Positions 41,357 to 50,074 of a DNA stretch of 64,000 nt are shown here, piece by piece. Position 1 is the first letter of the stretch; each line of letters opens with the position of its first letter. Under the pieces are notes generated by a model. It made no database searches, was not told the DNA's origin, and worked only from the letters and a program-made list of their open reading frames with translations. Source of the stretch: Chryseobacterium sp. 18061. GTDB taxonomy: Bacteria; Pseudomonadota; Gammaproteobacteria; Enterobacterales; Enterobacteriaceae. Made by a program: the position numbers and the translations under genes. The stretch is taken from positions 248,001-312,000 of the forward strand of contig CACSKA010000004.1 in NCBI GenBank assembly GCA_902706205.1, written 5' to 3'.

Positions 41357-41987
41357 CCCCTCACCCCGACCCTCTCCCCAAAGGGGCGAGGGGGAAAATT
41401 GTGCAGTGCCTTCTCCCCAAAGGGCGGCGGGGAAAACAGTGCTGTGCCCTCTCCCCAAAGGGGCGAGGGGGAAAACCGTGCTGTGCCCTCTCCCCAAAGG
41501 GGCGAGGGGGAAAACCGTGCTGTCCCTTCTCCCCAGAAGGGCGAGGGGGAAAACCGTGCTGTCCCTTCTCCCCAGAAGGGCGAGGGGGAAAACCGTGCTG
41601 TGCCCTCTCCCCAAAGGGGCGAGGGGGAAAACCGTGCTTTTCCCTCTCCCCAAAGGGGCGAGAGGGAAAAGCGTGCTGTGCCCTCTCCCCAAAGGGGCGA
41701 GGGGGAAAAGCGTGCTGTCCCCTCTCTCCAAAGGGCGAGGGGAAAACCGTGCTGTGCCCTCTCCCCAAAGGGGCGAGGGGGAAAACCGTGCTGTGCCCTC
41801 TCCCCAAAGGGGCGAGGGGGAAAACCGTGCTGTGCCCTCTCCCCAAAGGGGCGAGGGGGAAAACTGTCCTGTGCCCTCTCCCCAAAGGGGCGACGGGGAA
41901 AACTGTACTGTCCGCTCTCCCCAGAAGGGCGACTGGGAAAACTATACTGTCCCCTCTCCCCTATGGGGAGAGGGCTAGGGTGAGGGG
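41357..41987. repeat. Tandem array of about fourteen 39-bp palindromic units
   Basis: Starts with CCCCTCACCCCGACCCTCTCCCC and ends with GGGGAGAGGGCTAGGGTGAGGGG, near-perfect inverted ends. In between, a unit of core CCTCTCCCCAAAGGGGCGAGG plus spacer GGGAAAACCGTGCTGTG repeats. Spacer starts fall at 41439, 41478, 41517, 41556, 41595, 41634, 41673, 41712, 41749, 41788, 41827, 41866, 41905 and 41944. The period is 39 bp except one 37-bp unit. Units diverge most near the right end. Because 39 is a multiple of three and the unit lacks stops in most frames, long open frames appear on both strands; these are not genes. Confidence 0.95.
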
Positions 41988-41994
41988 AAAGGCC

Positions 41995-42573
41995 CTACGC
42001 CACCCACTCAATCATCTGCGTTGAAACGCTAAACGGGGTCGGCGTACACACCGCCAGACTCAGACCGTCAGACTGCAAATCACTCACGTGCAGGTGCAGC
42101 GGCGCGGTGCTGTCGTGACTGACAATCTGCCACGCGCTGCCGCCGCGCTGTTTTACCATCGCTTCCTTCCGCGTCCAGATCCGCCAGAACGCCGCCAGAC
42201 GGTGCTCTTCAGCTTCCCGCTCAATTTCGAGATGCTCATTGTTGGTAAACGTGGCATTCGCCAGCTGTCGCCACTGCGGACGCGGGCGCAGGGCTTCGAT
42301 ATCACAGCCCACTTCGCCTTCGTCACTCAGCAGCAAGGCGATGTTGTCACCACTGTGGCTCAGGTTAAACCACAGCGCATGGTTATCGTCAAACCCCGGT
42401 TTACCCTGCTCGCCAAAGCGAATCTCCGGCAACGGCGAAACGGCGTGGCACAGCAGCGCACGCCCGGCAAGCCAGGCGCTGCGGCGCTTTCCGTCTGGCG
42501 CGCATTCCGCGAGCGCCGGCGGCAGTGTTGCCGTACTTAGAGTCGAAATCTTTCCGAGGAACAGCCGATACAT
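41995..42573 (-). CDS. 4'-phosphopantetheinyl transferase of the APE cluster
   Basis: 192 aa, Sfp/AcpT-like. The two family motifs are present: VGCDIEALRP (Mg2+-binding Asp/Glu) and FWRIWTRKEAMVKQRG. It would convert the two ACPs of the cluster (54031-54556) to the holo form. It is the last gene of the operon, 2 bp after apeR. E. coli has the PPTase gene acpT near yhhT, so an AcpT relationship is possible. Confidence 0.88.
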   Translation of the reverse strand: MYRLFLGKISTLSTATLPPALAECAPDGKRRSAWLAGRALLCHAVSPLPEIRFGEQGKPGFDDNHALWFNLSHSGDNIALLLSDEGEVGCDIEALRPRPQWRQLANATFTNNEHLEIEREAEEHRLAAFWRIWTRKEAMVKQRGGSAWQIVSHDSTAPLHLHVSDLQSDGLSLAVCTPTPFSVSTQMIEWVA

Positions 42574-42575
42574 CT

Positions 42576-43805
42576 TTACTCCCAGCGTTTGATGACAATC
42601 GAGGTGTTGATCCCGCCGAAGGCGAAGTTATTGCTCTGCAAAAACTCACAATCAATAGCCCGTGACTCTCCCATAATATAGTCCAGGGAGCCACATAGTT
42701 CGTCAGGTTGTTGCAGGTTAAGCGTTGGCGCGAACCAGCCTTCACGCATCATTTGCAGGCTCATCCACGCTTCCAGCGCGCCGCACGCCCCGAGCGTATG
42801 GCCGAAATAACTCTTCAGCGACGAGATAGGCGTCTTGTTACCGAACACCGCAGCGGTGGCCTGACTTTCGGCAATATCGCCGCGATCGGTCGCCGTGCCG
42901 TGAGCTGAAATATAGCCGATATCCGACGGCGCAAGCCCCGCTTGACGCAGCGATTGTTCCATACAAATTTGCATCGTTTCACGCTGCGGCTGGGTGATGT
43001 GGGCCGCATCGCAGTTAGTGGCGAAGCCAACAATCTCACCAAAGATAGTCGCGCCGCGTGCTTTCGCGTGCTCGAGTTCCTCCAGTACCAACGTGCCCGC
43101 ACCTTCCCCGATAACCAACCCATCACGGTTCACATCGAATGGCGACGGCGTGGTGCCCGGCGCGTCGTTGCGCTGGCTGGTGGCGAACAGCGTATCAAAC
43201 ACCGCCGCTTCCGACGGGCACAGTTCTTCCGCACCGCCGGCGACCATCACCGTCTGATATCCGTGGCGAATGGCTTCATACGCGTAGCCGATTGCCTGGC
43301 TGCCGGAAGTACAGGCGCTGGACGTGGGGATCACGCGTCCGCGCAGACCGAAGAACAAGCCGGTATTGACTGCGGTGGTGTGGGGCATCATCTGCACGTA
43401 GGTGGTGCCAGTGATGTTGTTGGTGTGTTTTTCGGTCAGCATGGTGGCGAACTCGCTTACCGGGCCGGTGCTGCCGGTGGACGAGCCATAGGCAATCCCG
43501 GTTTCGCCGTTGGTCAGCACTGGGTTTTCCAGCAGTCCGGCCTGTTCCAGTGCCAGTTCGCTGGCGCGGGTCGACATCAGCGATACGCGACCCATCGCGC
43601 GAATGCGCTTACGGGTGTAGTGTGCAGGCAGCGAGAAATCATCAATCGGCGCGCCGAGCAGGGTGTGTAGCCCATCGTAAATCTGCCACTCCGGCATTTT
43701 ACGCACCGCATTCTGATAGCCGCGCAGTCGCTCAGACACGCTCTGCCAGTTCTCGCCAAACGCGGTCACGCCGCCCATGCCGGTAATTACCACGCGACGG
43801 GTCAT
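42576..43805 (-). CDS. apeR: Beta-ketoacyl-ACP synthase (FabF-like) of the APE cluster
   Basis: 409 aa thiolase-fold ketosynthase. The catalytic triad is intact: C165 in SSACTSGSQA, His in SAHGTATDRGD and His in SYFGHTLGACG. It condenses malonyl-ACP units in aryl polyene assembly; in the characterised Xenorhabdus system ApeR is one of two active ketosynthases. The start overlaps the apeQ stop (ATGA). The letter follows the order of the published ape cluster as I recall it. Confidence 0.88.
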   Translation of the reverse strand: MTRRVVITGMGGVTAFGENWQSVSERLRGYQNAVRKMPEWQIYDGLHTLLGAPIDDFSLPAHYTRKRIRAMGRVSLMSTRASELALEQAGLLENPVLTNGETGIAYGSSTGSTGPVSEFATMLTEKHTNNITGTTYVQMMPHTTAVNTGLFFGLRGRVIPTSSACTSGSQAIGYAYEAIRHGYQTVMVAGGAEELCPSEAAVFDTLFATSQRNDAPGTTPSPFDVNRDGLVIGEGAGTLVLEELEHAKARGATIFGEIVGFATNCDAAHITQPQRETMQICMEQSLRQAGLAPSDIGYISAHGTATDRGDIAESQATAAVFGNKTPISSLKSYFGHTLGACGALEAWMSLQMMREGWFAPTLNLQQPDELCGSLDYIMGESRAIDCEFLQSNNFAFGGINTSIVIKRWE

Positions 43806-44533
43806 AACATGCCTCCATTGATGGAAATCACCTGACGGGTAACGTAGCCCGCGATATCGGACATCAGGTAGCTGGCGAGCCCGGCCACTTCATCAGCCTG
43901 ACCCATGCGTTTCATTGGGATCATGCCCATTGCCTCTTTATGCGCCGCCTCTTCCATTTCAATCATGCCGGTATCAATCAACCCCGGTGCGATGCAGTTG
44001 ACGGTGATTTTGCGTTTTGCCAGCTCGATTGCCAGCGCTTTGGTGGCGCCGATGATCCCGGCTTTCGCCGCGCTGTAGTTGACCTGGCCACGGTTGCCCA
44101 TCAATCCGGAAACGGACGACAGCGTAATGACGCGTCCGCCCGCTCGCAGCCCAATCATCGGCATAATGCACGGCTGAATGACGTTGTAGAAGCTGTCGAG
44201 ATTGGTGTGAATCACGCTGTCCCAGTCGTCGTCGCTCAGTGCGGGGAACGCGCCGTCACGGGCGATGCCCGCGTTGCTGACCACGCCGTACCATGCGCCG
44301 TGCTGTTCGATATCCGCTGCCAGCACGTCACGACACTGCTCGCGATTGCCGACGTCAAACTGCAACAGGCGGCCTGCACCCCCGGCGCTTTCAATGGCGT
44401 TCAGGGTGTCCTGCGCGCCTTGCTCATCGCGGAGATAATGCACGCCAACGGTAAAACCGTCGGCCGCCAGTTTGAGCGCAATCGCGCGGCCAATACCCTT
44501 GCTGGCCCCGGTGACCAGAACTGAACGACTCAT
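43802..44533 (-). CDS. apeQ: 3-ketoacyl-ACP reductase (FabG-like) of the APE cluster
   Basis: 243 aa SDR. TGASKGIGRA binds NADPH; NAGIARDG, SSVSGLMGN and YSAAKAGI supply the N-S-Y-K active site. It reduces each beta-keto intermediate during polyene extension. ATG 44533 overlaps the apeP stop (ATGA) and gives MSRSVLVTGAS. The longer in-frame extension to 44638 would lie inside apeP. Confidence 0.9.
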   Translation of the reverse strand: MSRSVLVTGASKGIGRAIALKLAADGFTVGVHYLRDEQGAQDTLNAIESAGGAGRLLQFDVGNREQCRDVLAADIEQHGAWYGVVSNAGIARDGAFPALSDDDWDSVIHTNLDSFYNVIQPCIMPMIGLRAGGRVITLSSVSGLMGNRGQVNYSAAKAGIIGATKALAIELAKRKITVNCIAPGLIDTGMIEMEEAAHKEAMGMIPMKRMGQADEVAGLASYLMSDIAGYVTRQVISINGGML

Positions 44534-45006
44534 GATGACGACCCTTGTTGAAAAAGCGTGGTTAATTCTTCTGTTGTCGGCTGGAAGGTGTTCACGCGCC
44601 CGGTGGCGAGCGTCTCGCCATTGGCGGTAATCGCGCACTCAAAGCTGCCGAACCGTTCGTCCTGCATCAGTAATGAGACGGTGATATCCAGCACGCTGTT
44701 GGTGTGAAATTCGCCGGGAACACACTTCAACTCGCGTGCACCGAGCACCATGCCGAGTGTGATTTGTGCTTCGCCTTTCTGCTGACGGTGCCAGCCTGAC
44801 CAGACGCCAACGGTCTGTGCCATCAGTTCCAGCGCGTACCAGCCCGGCAGTTTGCCGCAGGCATCGAGGAATGGGGCGAGCACGCCCGTGCGGCTAACGG
44901 TCACCTGGCAAACGGCCTGTTCATCGGTGACATTTTTTACCGTTTCCAGCAGCAGCATCGGCGCGTTATGCGGCAGATAGTGGCCTGGTGTTAAATAGTG
45001 GCTCAT
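44530..45006 (-). CDS. apeP: Hot-dog 3-hydroxyacyl-ACP dehydratase of the APE cluster
   Basis: 158 aa FabA/FabZ-like hot-dog protein. LPHNAPMLLLETV and ACGKLPGWYALELMAQTVGVWSGW are the family segments, the latter carrying the catalytic acidic residue. It works with the second hot-dog protein ApeI to dehydrate intermediates to conjugated double bonds. It overlaps apeO (ATGA) and apeQ. Confidence 0.85.
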   Translation of the reverse strand: MSHYLTPGHYLPHNAPMLLLETVKNVTDEQAVCQVTVSRTGVLAPFLDACGKLPGWYALELMAQTVGVWSGWHRQQKGEAQITLGMVLGARELKCVPGEFHTNSVLDITVSLLMQDERFGSFECAITANGETLATGRVNTFQPTTEELTTLFQQGSSS

Positions 45007-46172
45007 GCCGTTCTCCCGAGCAGAATACTGGCGTTGTTGCCGCCAAAGGCGAAGGAATTAGACAAAATGACCGGGCGCGTCAGCGGCTGCTGCGTAGTGA
45101 GTAAACCGCAGACCGGCAGCGTCGGGTCAACCGGCGCGTGGCTGAAATCTTGTGGCGGAAGCGGCAGATTGCGCGTGAGGATAAGCCAGCTCAGCGCCGC
45201 TTCGGTAATGCCCGCCGCGCCGAGAGTATGTCCGGTTAGATGTTTGGTGGAACTGCATGGCACGTTCTCGCCAAACAGCGCGTTCACCACCTGGGATTCC
45301 ACCTGATCGTTGAGCGGCGTGGCGGTGCCATGCAAATTGATATAGCCCACGTCCTGCGGCGACAGTCCGGCGTCATTCAACGCCTGCTGAATCGCGCGGA
45401 TAGCGCCTTCCCCCTGAGGATGCGGGGCAGAAATATGGTGTGCATCGCTGGATTCACCGACGCCGAGCAGCGCAATCGGCTGCGGTTCGCGGGTCAGAAG
45501 CATCAGCGCCGCACCTTCGCCAATGGTAATGCCGCAGCGGTCACGGCCGAACGGCTGGCAAAGGAGATTGGAAAGGGATTCCAGACTGTTGAAACCGTTC
45601 ACCGGCATCCGACTCAAGGTATCGGCTCCCCCGACAATCGCCACGTCGACCAACCCCGCGTCAATCAGACGGCGGCCGCTGATCATCGCGCGAGCACTGG
45701 AAGAACAGGCGGTGGAAAGCGTGTAGGCCGGGCCTTCGAGCTGCAGCCAGTTGCGCAGGAAACGCGACGGGTCGCCCAGCTCCTGCTGGCTGTAGCGCCA
45801 GTCAGGGCTCTCTTTACCGTTCAGTTGCAGGTTGGCATGAATATCGCCTTCATCAAGCCCGGACGTGCTGGTACCCATAATCACCGCCACCCGGTCGCGG
45901 CCGAAGCGGGTCATCGCCTCATCAACCTGCGGCTGAATCTGTTCGAGGGCCGCCAGCAACAGCTGGTTATTACGGGAACGGTGCCCGACAAACGCCTCGG
46001 GTATCGATGGTAATTCTCCGTCCACGCCACCAAGTACGGCAGGAACATCGCCCTGTAACCAGCCTTCGCGTGGGCGCATACCCGGCGCCACACCTGCGCT
46101 CAGGTTGGCGGCAATGTCATCCGGTGTCCGGCCCAGTGCGTTAATCATTCCTGAGGCAGCAATGTAGATCAT
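45003..46172 (-). CDS. apeO: Beta-ketoacyl-ACP synthase of the APE cluster
   Basis: 389 aa. C156 in STACSSSARAM is the nucleophile, and NLHGTATPLND and KHLTGHTLGAAG supply the two His residues. In the studied APE system ApeO forms a heterodimer with the chain-length factor ApeC, which is encoded at the other end of this operon. It begins 1 nt after the apeN stop region and overlaps apeP. Confidence 0.88.
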   Translation of the reverse strand: MIYIAASGMINALGRTPDDIAANLSAGVAPGMRPREGWLQGDVPAVLGGVDGELPSIPEAFVGHRSRNNQLLLAALEQIQPQVDEAMTRFGRDRVAVIMGTSTSGLDEGDIHANLQLNGKESPDWRYSQQELGDPSRFLRNWLQLEGPAYTLSTACSSSARAMISGRRLIDAGLVDVAIVGGADTLSRMPVNGFNSLESLSNLLCQPFGRDRCGITIGEGAALMLLTREPQPIALLGVGESSDAHHISAPHPQGEGAIRAIQQALNDAGLSPQDVGYINLHGTATPLNDQVESQVVNALFGENVPCSSTKHLTGHTLGAAGITEAALSWLILTRNLPLPPQDFSHAPVDPTLPVCGLLTTQQPLTRPVILSNSFAFGGNNASILLGRTA

Positions 46173-46173
46173 C

Positions 46174-46758
46174 TCAGTCGCCCAGATATTGAATGGTGAT
46201 GTGGTAGTTGAACACGTGCTGTTCGATGCTGATGGGCTGGCGCTGGCCTTTGCGCTGCAGGTAGGTGATTTCAGTCACCAGTTTGCCCTGAGCATTGCGA
46301 AGCTCACGTTTATCACCGTTGTCGGTGAGCGTCCAGCCTTTCGGCAGCTGTGGCGTCCACGCACTGATCGGCCAGTGGCTCAGCATTACGTCGGCCAGCA
46401 CCTGGCTTGCCGGTGGCAGCTGTGGCACCACGATCGACTGCTCGGTGTGAATGCCTTTCTCATCATAGGACACGAGGAACAGACGGATACCCACTGACGA
46501 CAGCCCCGCGAGGGTCAGCTTTTTATCATCGGCGTTGAGCATCACCAGTAACGACTGGGATTTTCCGTTAAAGCTGCCGGTTAACAACTGCTGGGCGCTG
46601 ACCGCCGGGGTAATGCCGGGCGGCGGGAGCGTAATTTGCGTGCCCGGTTGCAGCCACGCCTGCGGGCGACCGCTTTCATCCTGCGCCGAATGGCTACAGC
46701 CGGTGAGGGCCAGCACTGCCGCGAGGGCGAGGCCATGCCAGAAGGTGCGTATCATCAT
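46174..46758 (-). CDS. apeN: DUF3261-type lipoprotein of the APE cluster
   Basis: 194 aa. A lipoprotein signal ends at ALTGC, so the mature protein is lipidated. The rest is beta-rich (PTGTQITLPP region, then YLQRKGQRQPISIEQHVFNYHITIQYL), typical of small envelope lipoproteins in APE clusters. It probably helps place the aryl polyene lipid in the outer membrane together with the LolA-like ApeL and the exporter ApeM. It starts by ATGA overlap with apeM. Confidence 0.82.
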   Translation of the reverse strand: MMIRTFWHGLALAAVLALTGCSHSAQDESGRPQAWLQPGTQITLPPPGITPAVSAQQLLTGSFNGKSQSLLVMLNADDKKLTLAGLSSVGIRLFLVSYDEKGIHTEQSIVVPQLPPASQVLADVMLSHWPISAWTPQLPKGWTLTDNGDKRELRNAQGKLVTEITYLQRKGQRQPISIEQHVFNYHITIQYLGD

Positions 46759-49079
46759 TTTCGTTTTCTCTCTTTCTTGCCCGGCATCGCCAGCGGCGAC
46801 AGCAGAAACGCGGTAAAGATGCCGCTGACCAGCACGATGCCAAAGCTGCTGATGGCCTGAGTGGCGCTGAAAACCAGCATTCCGAGGGTCAATAACGTGG
46901 TTATCATTGCCAGCGTGATGGCCAGCAGCGAGGTGAGCGGCGTGCCGCGCGGGTTGCTGAAAAATAGGGTGTAGTTGATGCCAATACCCAGCACCAGCAC
47001 CAGCGCCAGCAATGAGAACAGGTTTACCGCGTGGCCGCTGAGCGACAGCACCGCCAGGCCGCAGCCCAGCGACAGCAGCGACGGCACCAGGCTTATCAGG
47101 CCCTTGCGCCAGCCGAGTCGCAGCATCGCGCCGATGGCGATAATCACCAGCGCCACGCCGAGCAGGGCGGTTAAAATCGTGCGATACAGGGCGAATAGCT
47201 GGTCAAACGAGGCTTTACGATCGTTCCACGCCACGCCGTCGGTGTGCTCTGCCAGTTGCTGAAGTGCGGCACTGTTTTTCACTCCGTCGACCGGGACCAG
47301 CACGCCGCTGCGTCCGTCCGGCAGCGTCAGCCACAGCAGACGCCAGCCTTCACTGGCCGGGCTTTTCAGCCACGCATCAATGCTGACCGGCATCGGATTC
47401 AGGTCCGGCGTTACCGTTTTGAGTCCGGCAGTTTGCAGGGCTTTCACCACTGCCGGTGACGCCTGTTTCAGCAGCTGTAAATCCTGTTGCTGACGCTGAA
47501 GTGAATTGAGCGGCAGGGTGCGGAACTGGGTGAACAGACCCTCTTTTTGCGTTTTTTCAAGTTGCGGAACGAACGCTTCCAGCCGTTCCAGCGTTTGCTG
47601 GGCGGAATCGCCGTACACCACAAACCATTTCTGATCGACGCTCTGCCCGGTGAGGGCGGTGATCTGTTTTTCCTGCGCCAGCAAATGCTGCGGTAGCGCT
47701 TGCAGCTGGGAAATATCGTCGTCTACGCGCAGGTTGGCGAGGCCTGCCAGGGCAAACAGCGCCAGCGCCACTGGCAGGCCGACGGCGAGTTTTTTATTGC
47801 GACGCCACGCCGCCAGCCAACGCAGCATCAGGGTCATCAGCGGTACCGGACGCACCGGCAGGCCGCGGCACAGCCACGGATGCCAGAAAATCACCGTCAG
47901 ACATGAAGCGCTCAGTCCGGCGGCGGCAAATACCGCCATCTGACGAATGCCGGGGAACGGGGCCAGCATCATCAGCAGATAGGCCGCGACGGTGGTGAGC
48001 AGCGCCAGCAGCAGCGCGCTGCGCACTTTGACCAGGCTTTGCCATGGCGTAGACGCTTCGCCGTGGACCATGCGTTCGGTCAGATAATAGAGTGTGTAAT
48101 CCGCCGAAATCCCGATGATGCTCATGCTCATCACCAGCGTCATCAGGTGCAGTTCACCGAACAGCAAGAGCGTAGCGACGGTGCCTGCCAGCGCACCGAT
48201 GCCGACGGAAAGCAGGCACAGGAACAGCGGGCGAATCGAGCGGTAAACCAATAAAATCAGCAGAATAACGCCGAGAACAGTGGCCACACCGAGCGTCGAT
48301 ACGTCCTGTTTGGCCTGCTGGCTGGCGTAATCGCTGTAGAACATCGTTCCGCGCGACAGCAGTTGCGCCTGTGGGAATTGGGATTTCAATTGCGCTTCCA
48401 GCCCCGCCAGTTCAGTGACGCGCTGGTGGGTTTGCTGCATATCGAACGAGGAACCGTTCAGCTCGCCGTGCAACAGATACCAGTAGTTGCCCGCGCTGTC
48501 CTGCGCGACCAACCAGCCGTCCATCAGTCGCAGCTTTTGTCCATTTTGCGCCAGCGCCAGCTGGGAGCCGCGCATTAGCATCAGCGGATCGTTGTTCAGC
48601 TCTTTGCCGCTAACGCCAGAAAAGGCTGAGTAGAGTTGCGATAAAATCCACTGCGCCTGCGCTTCACCGCCCTGTTGTAAACGGCTGCGAGTGGCGCTGT
48701 CGATAGTTGCGTTGCGATGCTGGAAGAAGAAGGTGCCCCACGCCTGTTGGCTGTTGGCATCCATCTGGCCTTTCACGTCGCGTAACGCGCCGGACTGTGC
48801 CAACAGCGCCTGCCAGCGGTTCGCCACCGTCGGATCGGCGGTTTTACCGGGGCTTACCAGCCACACCAATTGCTGATCGAGACGTTGCATAAAACCGTCA
48901 CTCAGCGCAGGCGGGATAGCGCCCATACTTTGCGAAGGCAGCATCGCCAGCACGCTGCTGTTCAGGCGCGCGCGCGGCAACAGCAGCGCCAGCGCGGTCA
49001 GCAGAATAAGGCACAGCGCCAGCCAGCCCCACGCCGCTCGGCGGGCGCTATTGGGCGGCGAAGCGTTGACGTTCATCAT
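46755..49079 (-). CDS. apeM: MMPL/RND-type exporter of the APE cluster
   Basis: 774 aa. About twelve helices in two repeats of one helix, a large periplasmic domain and five helices. GISADYTLYYLTERMVHGE in the first and GIGINYTLFFSNP in the second are the proton-path segments of MMPL proteins. The C-terminus KKERKRK is cytoplasmic. It probably extracts the aryl polyene lipid from the inner membrane. The start lies 32 bp inside apeL. Confidence 0.88.
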   Translation of the reverse strand: MMNVNASPPNSARRAAWGWLALCLILLTALALLLPRARLNSSVLAMLPSQSMGAIPPALSDGFMQRLDQQLVWLVSPGKTADPTVANRWQALLAQSGALRDVKGQMDANSQQAWGTFFFQHRNATIDSATRSRLQQGGEAQAQWILSQLYSAFSGVSGKELNNDPLMLMRGSQLALAQNGQKLRLMDGWLVAQDSAGNYWYLLHGELNGSSFDMQQTHQRVTELAGLEAQLKSQFPQAQLLSRGTMFYSDYASQQAKQDVSTLGVATVLGVILLILLVYRSIRPLFLCLLSVGIGALAGTVATLLLFGELHLMTLVMSMSIIGISADYTLYYLTERMVHGEASTPWQSLVKVRSALLLALLTTVAAYLLMMLAPFPGIRQMAVFAAAGLSASCLTVIFWHPWLCRGLPVRPVPLMTLMLRWLAAWRRNKKLAVGLPVALALFALAGLANLRVDDDISQLQALPQHLLAQEKQITALTGQSVDQKWFVVYGDSAQQTLERLEAFVPQLEKTQKEGLFTQFRTLPLNSLQRQQQDLQLLKQASPAVVKALQTAGLKTVTPDLNPMPVSIDAWLKSPASEGWRLLWLTLPDGRSGVLVPVDGVKNSAALQQLAEHTDGVAWNDRKASFDQLFALYRTILTALLGVALVIIAIGAMLRLGWRKGLISLVPSLLSLGCGLAVLSLSGHAVNLFSLLALVLVLGIGINYTLFFSNPRGTPLTSLLAITLAMITTLLTLGMLVFSATQAISSFGIVLVSGIFTAFLLSPLAMPGKKERKRK

Positions 49080-49653
49080 CGGTCAAAGTGGCCGGGGTCA
49101 GGCGCTGGTTAGTTAACGTAATGTCGGTGCGATCGCCCTGTTTATCGTTGAGTTGAATCGTGTTCAGGTACGTGGCGCCGCCCAAATCGATGGAGGTGAA
49201 AATCTTATCCAGCGGTGTGGTGATGGGCGTCAGCTTCAGCGTCCAGCTGTTGTTGCCTTTATCCTGGAAATCGATGCGGAAGTTTTGTTCCAGCACTTTG
49301 CGGTCAGCCTGGAATAGCGCGCGCAGCAGGTGGTTAAACTGGAACATCTGCGGATTGTTATCAGCAGTAATGGTCTGCGGCGGTTGACCGTTGACGATTT
49401 GTACCATTCTGGCATCGTTAAGCATCAACTGCATCGGGAACGGGGAGGTTTGATCCCACAGCAGGCCAGTATCGCGCGCAATCAGCATTTCGCCCTGCGA
49501 ACGCAGCGGCTGCGGCATCTCTTTGATGGTACGCGTCTGGTCGAAGTGCGCGCGCACCAGCGGCTGTTCGGTGAAACGCTGCTGCAAATCATCGAGGGTG
49601 ATGGCGTGCGCCAGTGGGGCCAGCAGCAGGACTACAAGAGGCCACAGTTTCAT
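49048..49653 (-). CDS. apeL: LolA-like periplasmic carrier of the APE cluster
   Basis: 201 aa. A signal peptide (MKLWPLVVLLLAPLAHA) is followed by a LolA/LolB-type half-barrel: FDQTRTIKEMPQPLRSQGEML, GLLWDQTSPFPMQLM and ITLTNQRL. It is a likely periplasmic shuttle for the polyene lipid. It overlaps apeK (ATGA) and apeM (32 bp). Confidence 0.85.
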   Translation of the reverse strand: MKLWPLVVLLLAPLAHAITLDDLQQRFTEQPLVRAHFDQTRTIKEMPQPLRSQGEMLIARDTGLLWDQTSPFPMQLMLNDARMVQIVNGQPPQTITADNNPQMFQFNHLLRALFQADRKVLEQNFRIDFQDKGNNSWTLKLTPITTPLDKIFTSIDLGGATYLNTIQLNDKQGDRTDITLTNQRLTPATLTDDERQRFAAQ

Positions 49654-50072
49654 GCGCTGACTCCCATGCGTTCAAATAACACCGCTGGGCTGACGAAGCA
49701 CAGCTCTTTGGTTTTCTCTTCCACGGCGACCTGAATGGTGTAGCCGGTGGTGGTGCGTTTACCGGTGGTGGCATCGACTATTTCATAGCCGATACGCAGG
49801 CGGTTTTCGTACTCTTCCAGCTTCGCGCGCACACGAATGGTTTGCTCGAAGGTCACCACGTCACGGTATTTCACGCGGGTATCGACCACTGGCCAGACGT
49901 AGCCGGATTCCTTCATCTGGCGATAGCCGTAATCGAACTGGTTGAGCAGCGCCTCGCGGGCGATTTCGAAATAGCGGAAGTAGTTGCCGTGCCACACCAC
50001 GCCCATCATATCGACGTCGTGAAACGGCACGGTGATTTCAACTTCGGTGGTAAAGCGGGGATCGTTGAGCAC
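49650..50072 (-). CDS. apeK: Acyl-ACP/CoA thioesterase (4HBT hot-dog) of the APE cluster
   Basis: 140 aa. The N-terminal FHDVDMMGVVWHGNYFRYFE with its catalytic Asp is the 4-hydroxybenzoyl-CoA thioesterase signature. It could release or edit aryl-polyenoyl thioesters. It begins 2 bp after apeJ. Confidence 0.87.
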   Translation of the reverse strand: MLNDPRFTTEVEITVPFHDVDMMGVVWHGNYFRYFEIAREALLNQFDYGYRQMKESGYVWPVVDTRVKYRDVVTFEQTIRVRAKLEEYENRLRIGYEIVDATTGKRTTTGYTIQVAVEEKTKELCFVSPAVLFERMGVSA

Positions 50073-50074
50073 CC

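Noticed and set aside
41357..41987. CRISPR array candidate
   Set aside because: Repeats are regular, but the intervening sequences are themselves copies of one another, no cas genes are nearby, and the unit is 39 bp in total. This is a tandem repeat, not spacers from foreign DNA.
41330..42024. Long open frames of about 190-217 codons on both strands in the repeat array
   Set aside because: They exist because the 39-bp unit is a multiple of three and stop-free. The translations are low-complexity repeats (SPQRGEGENRAVP-like), without a ribosome site or conserved fold.
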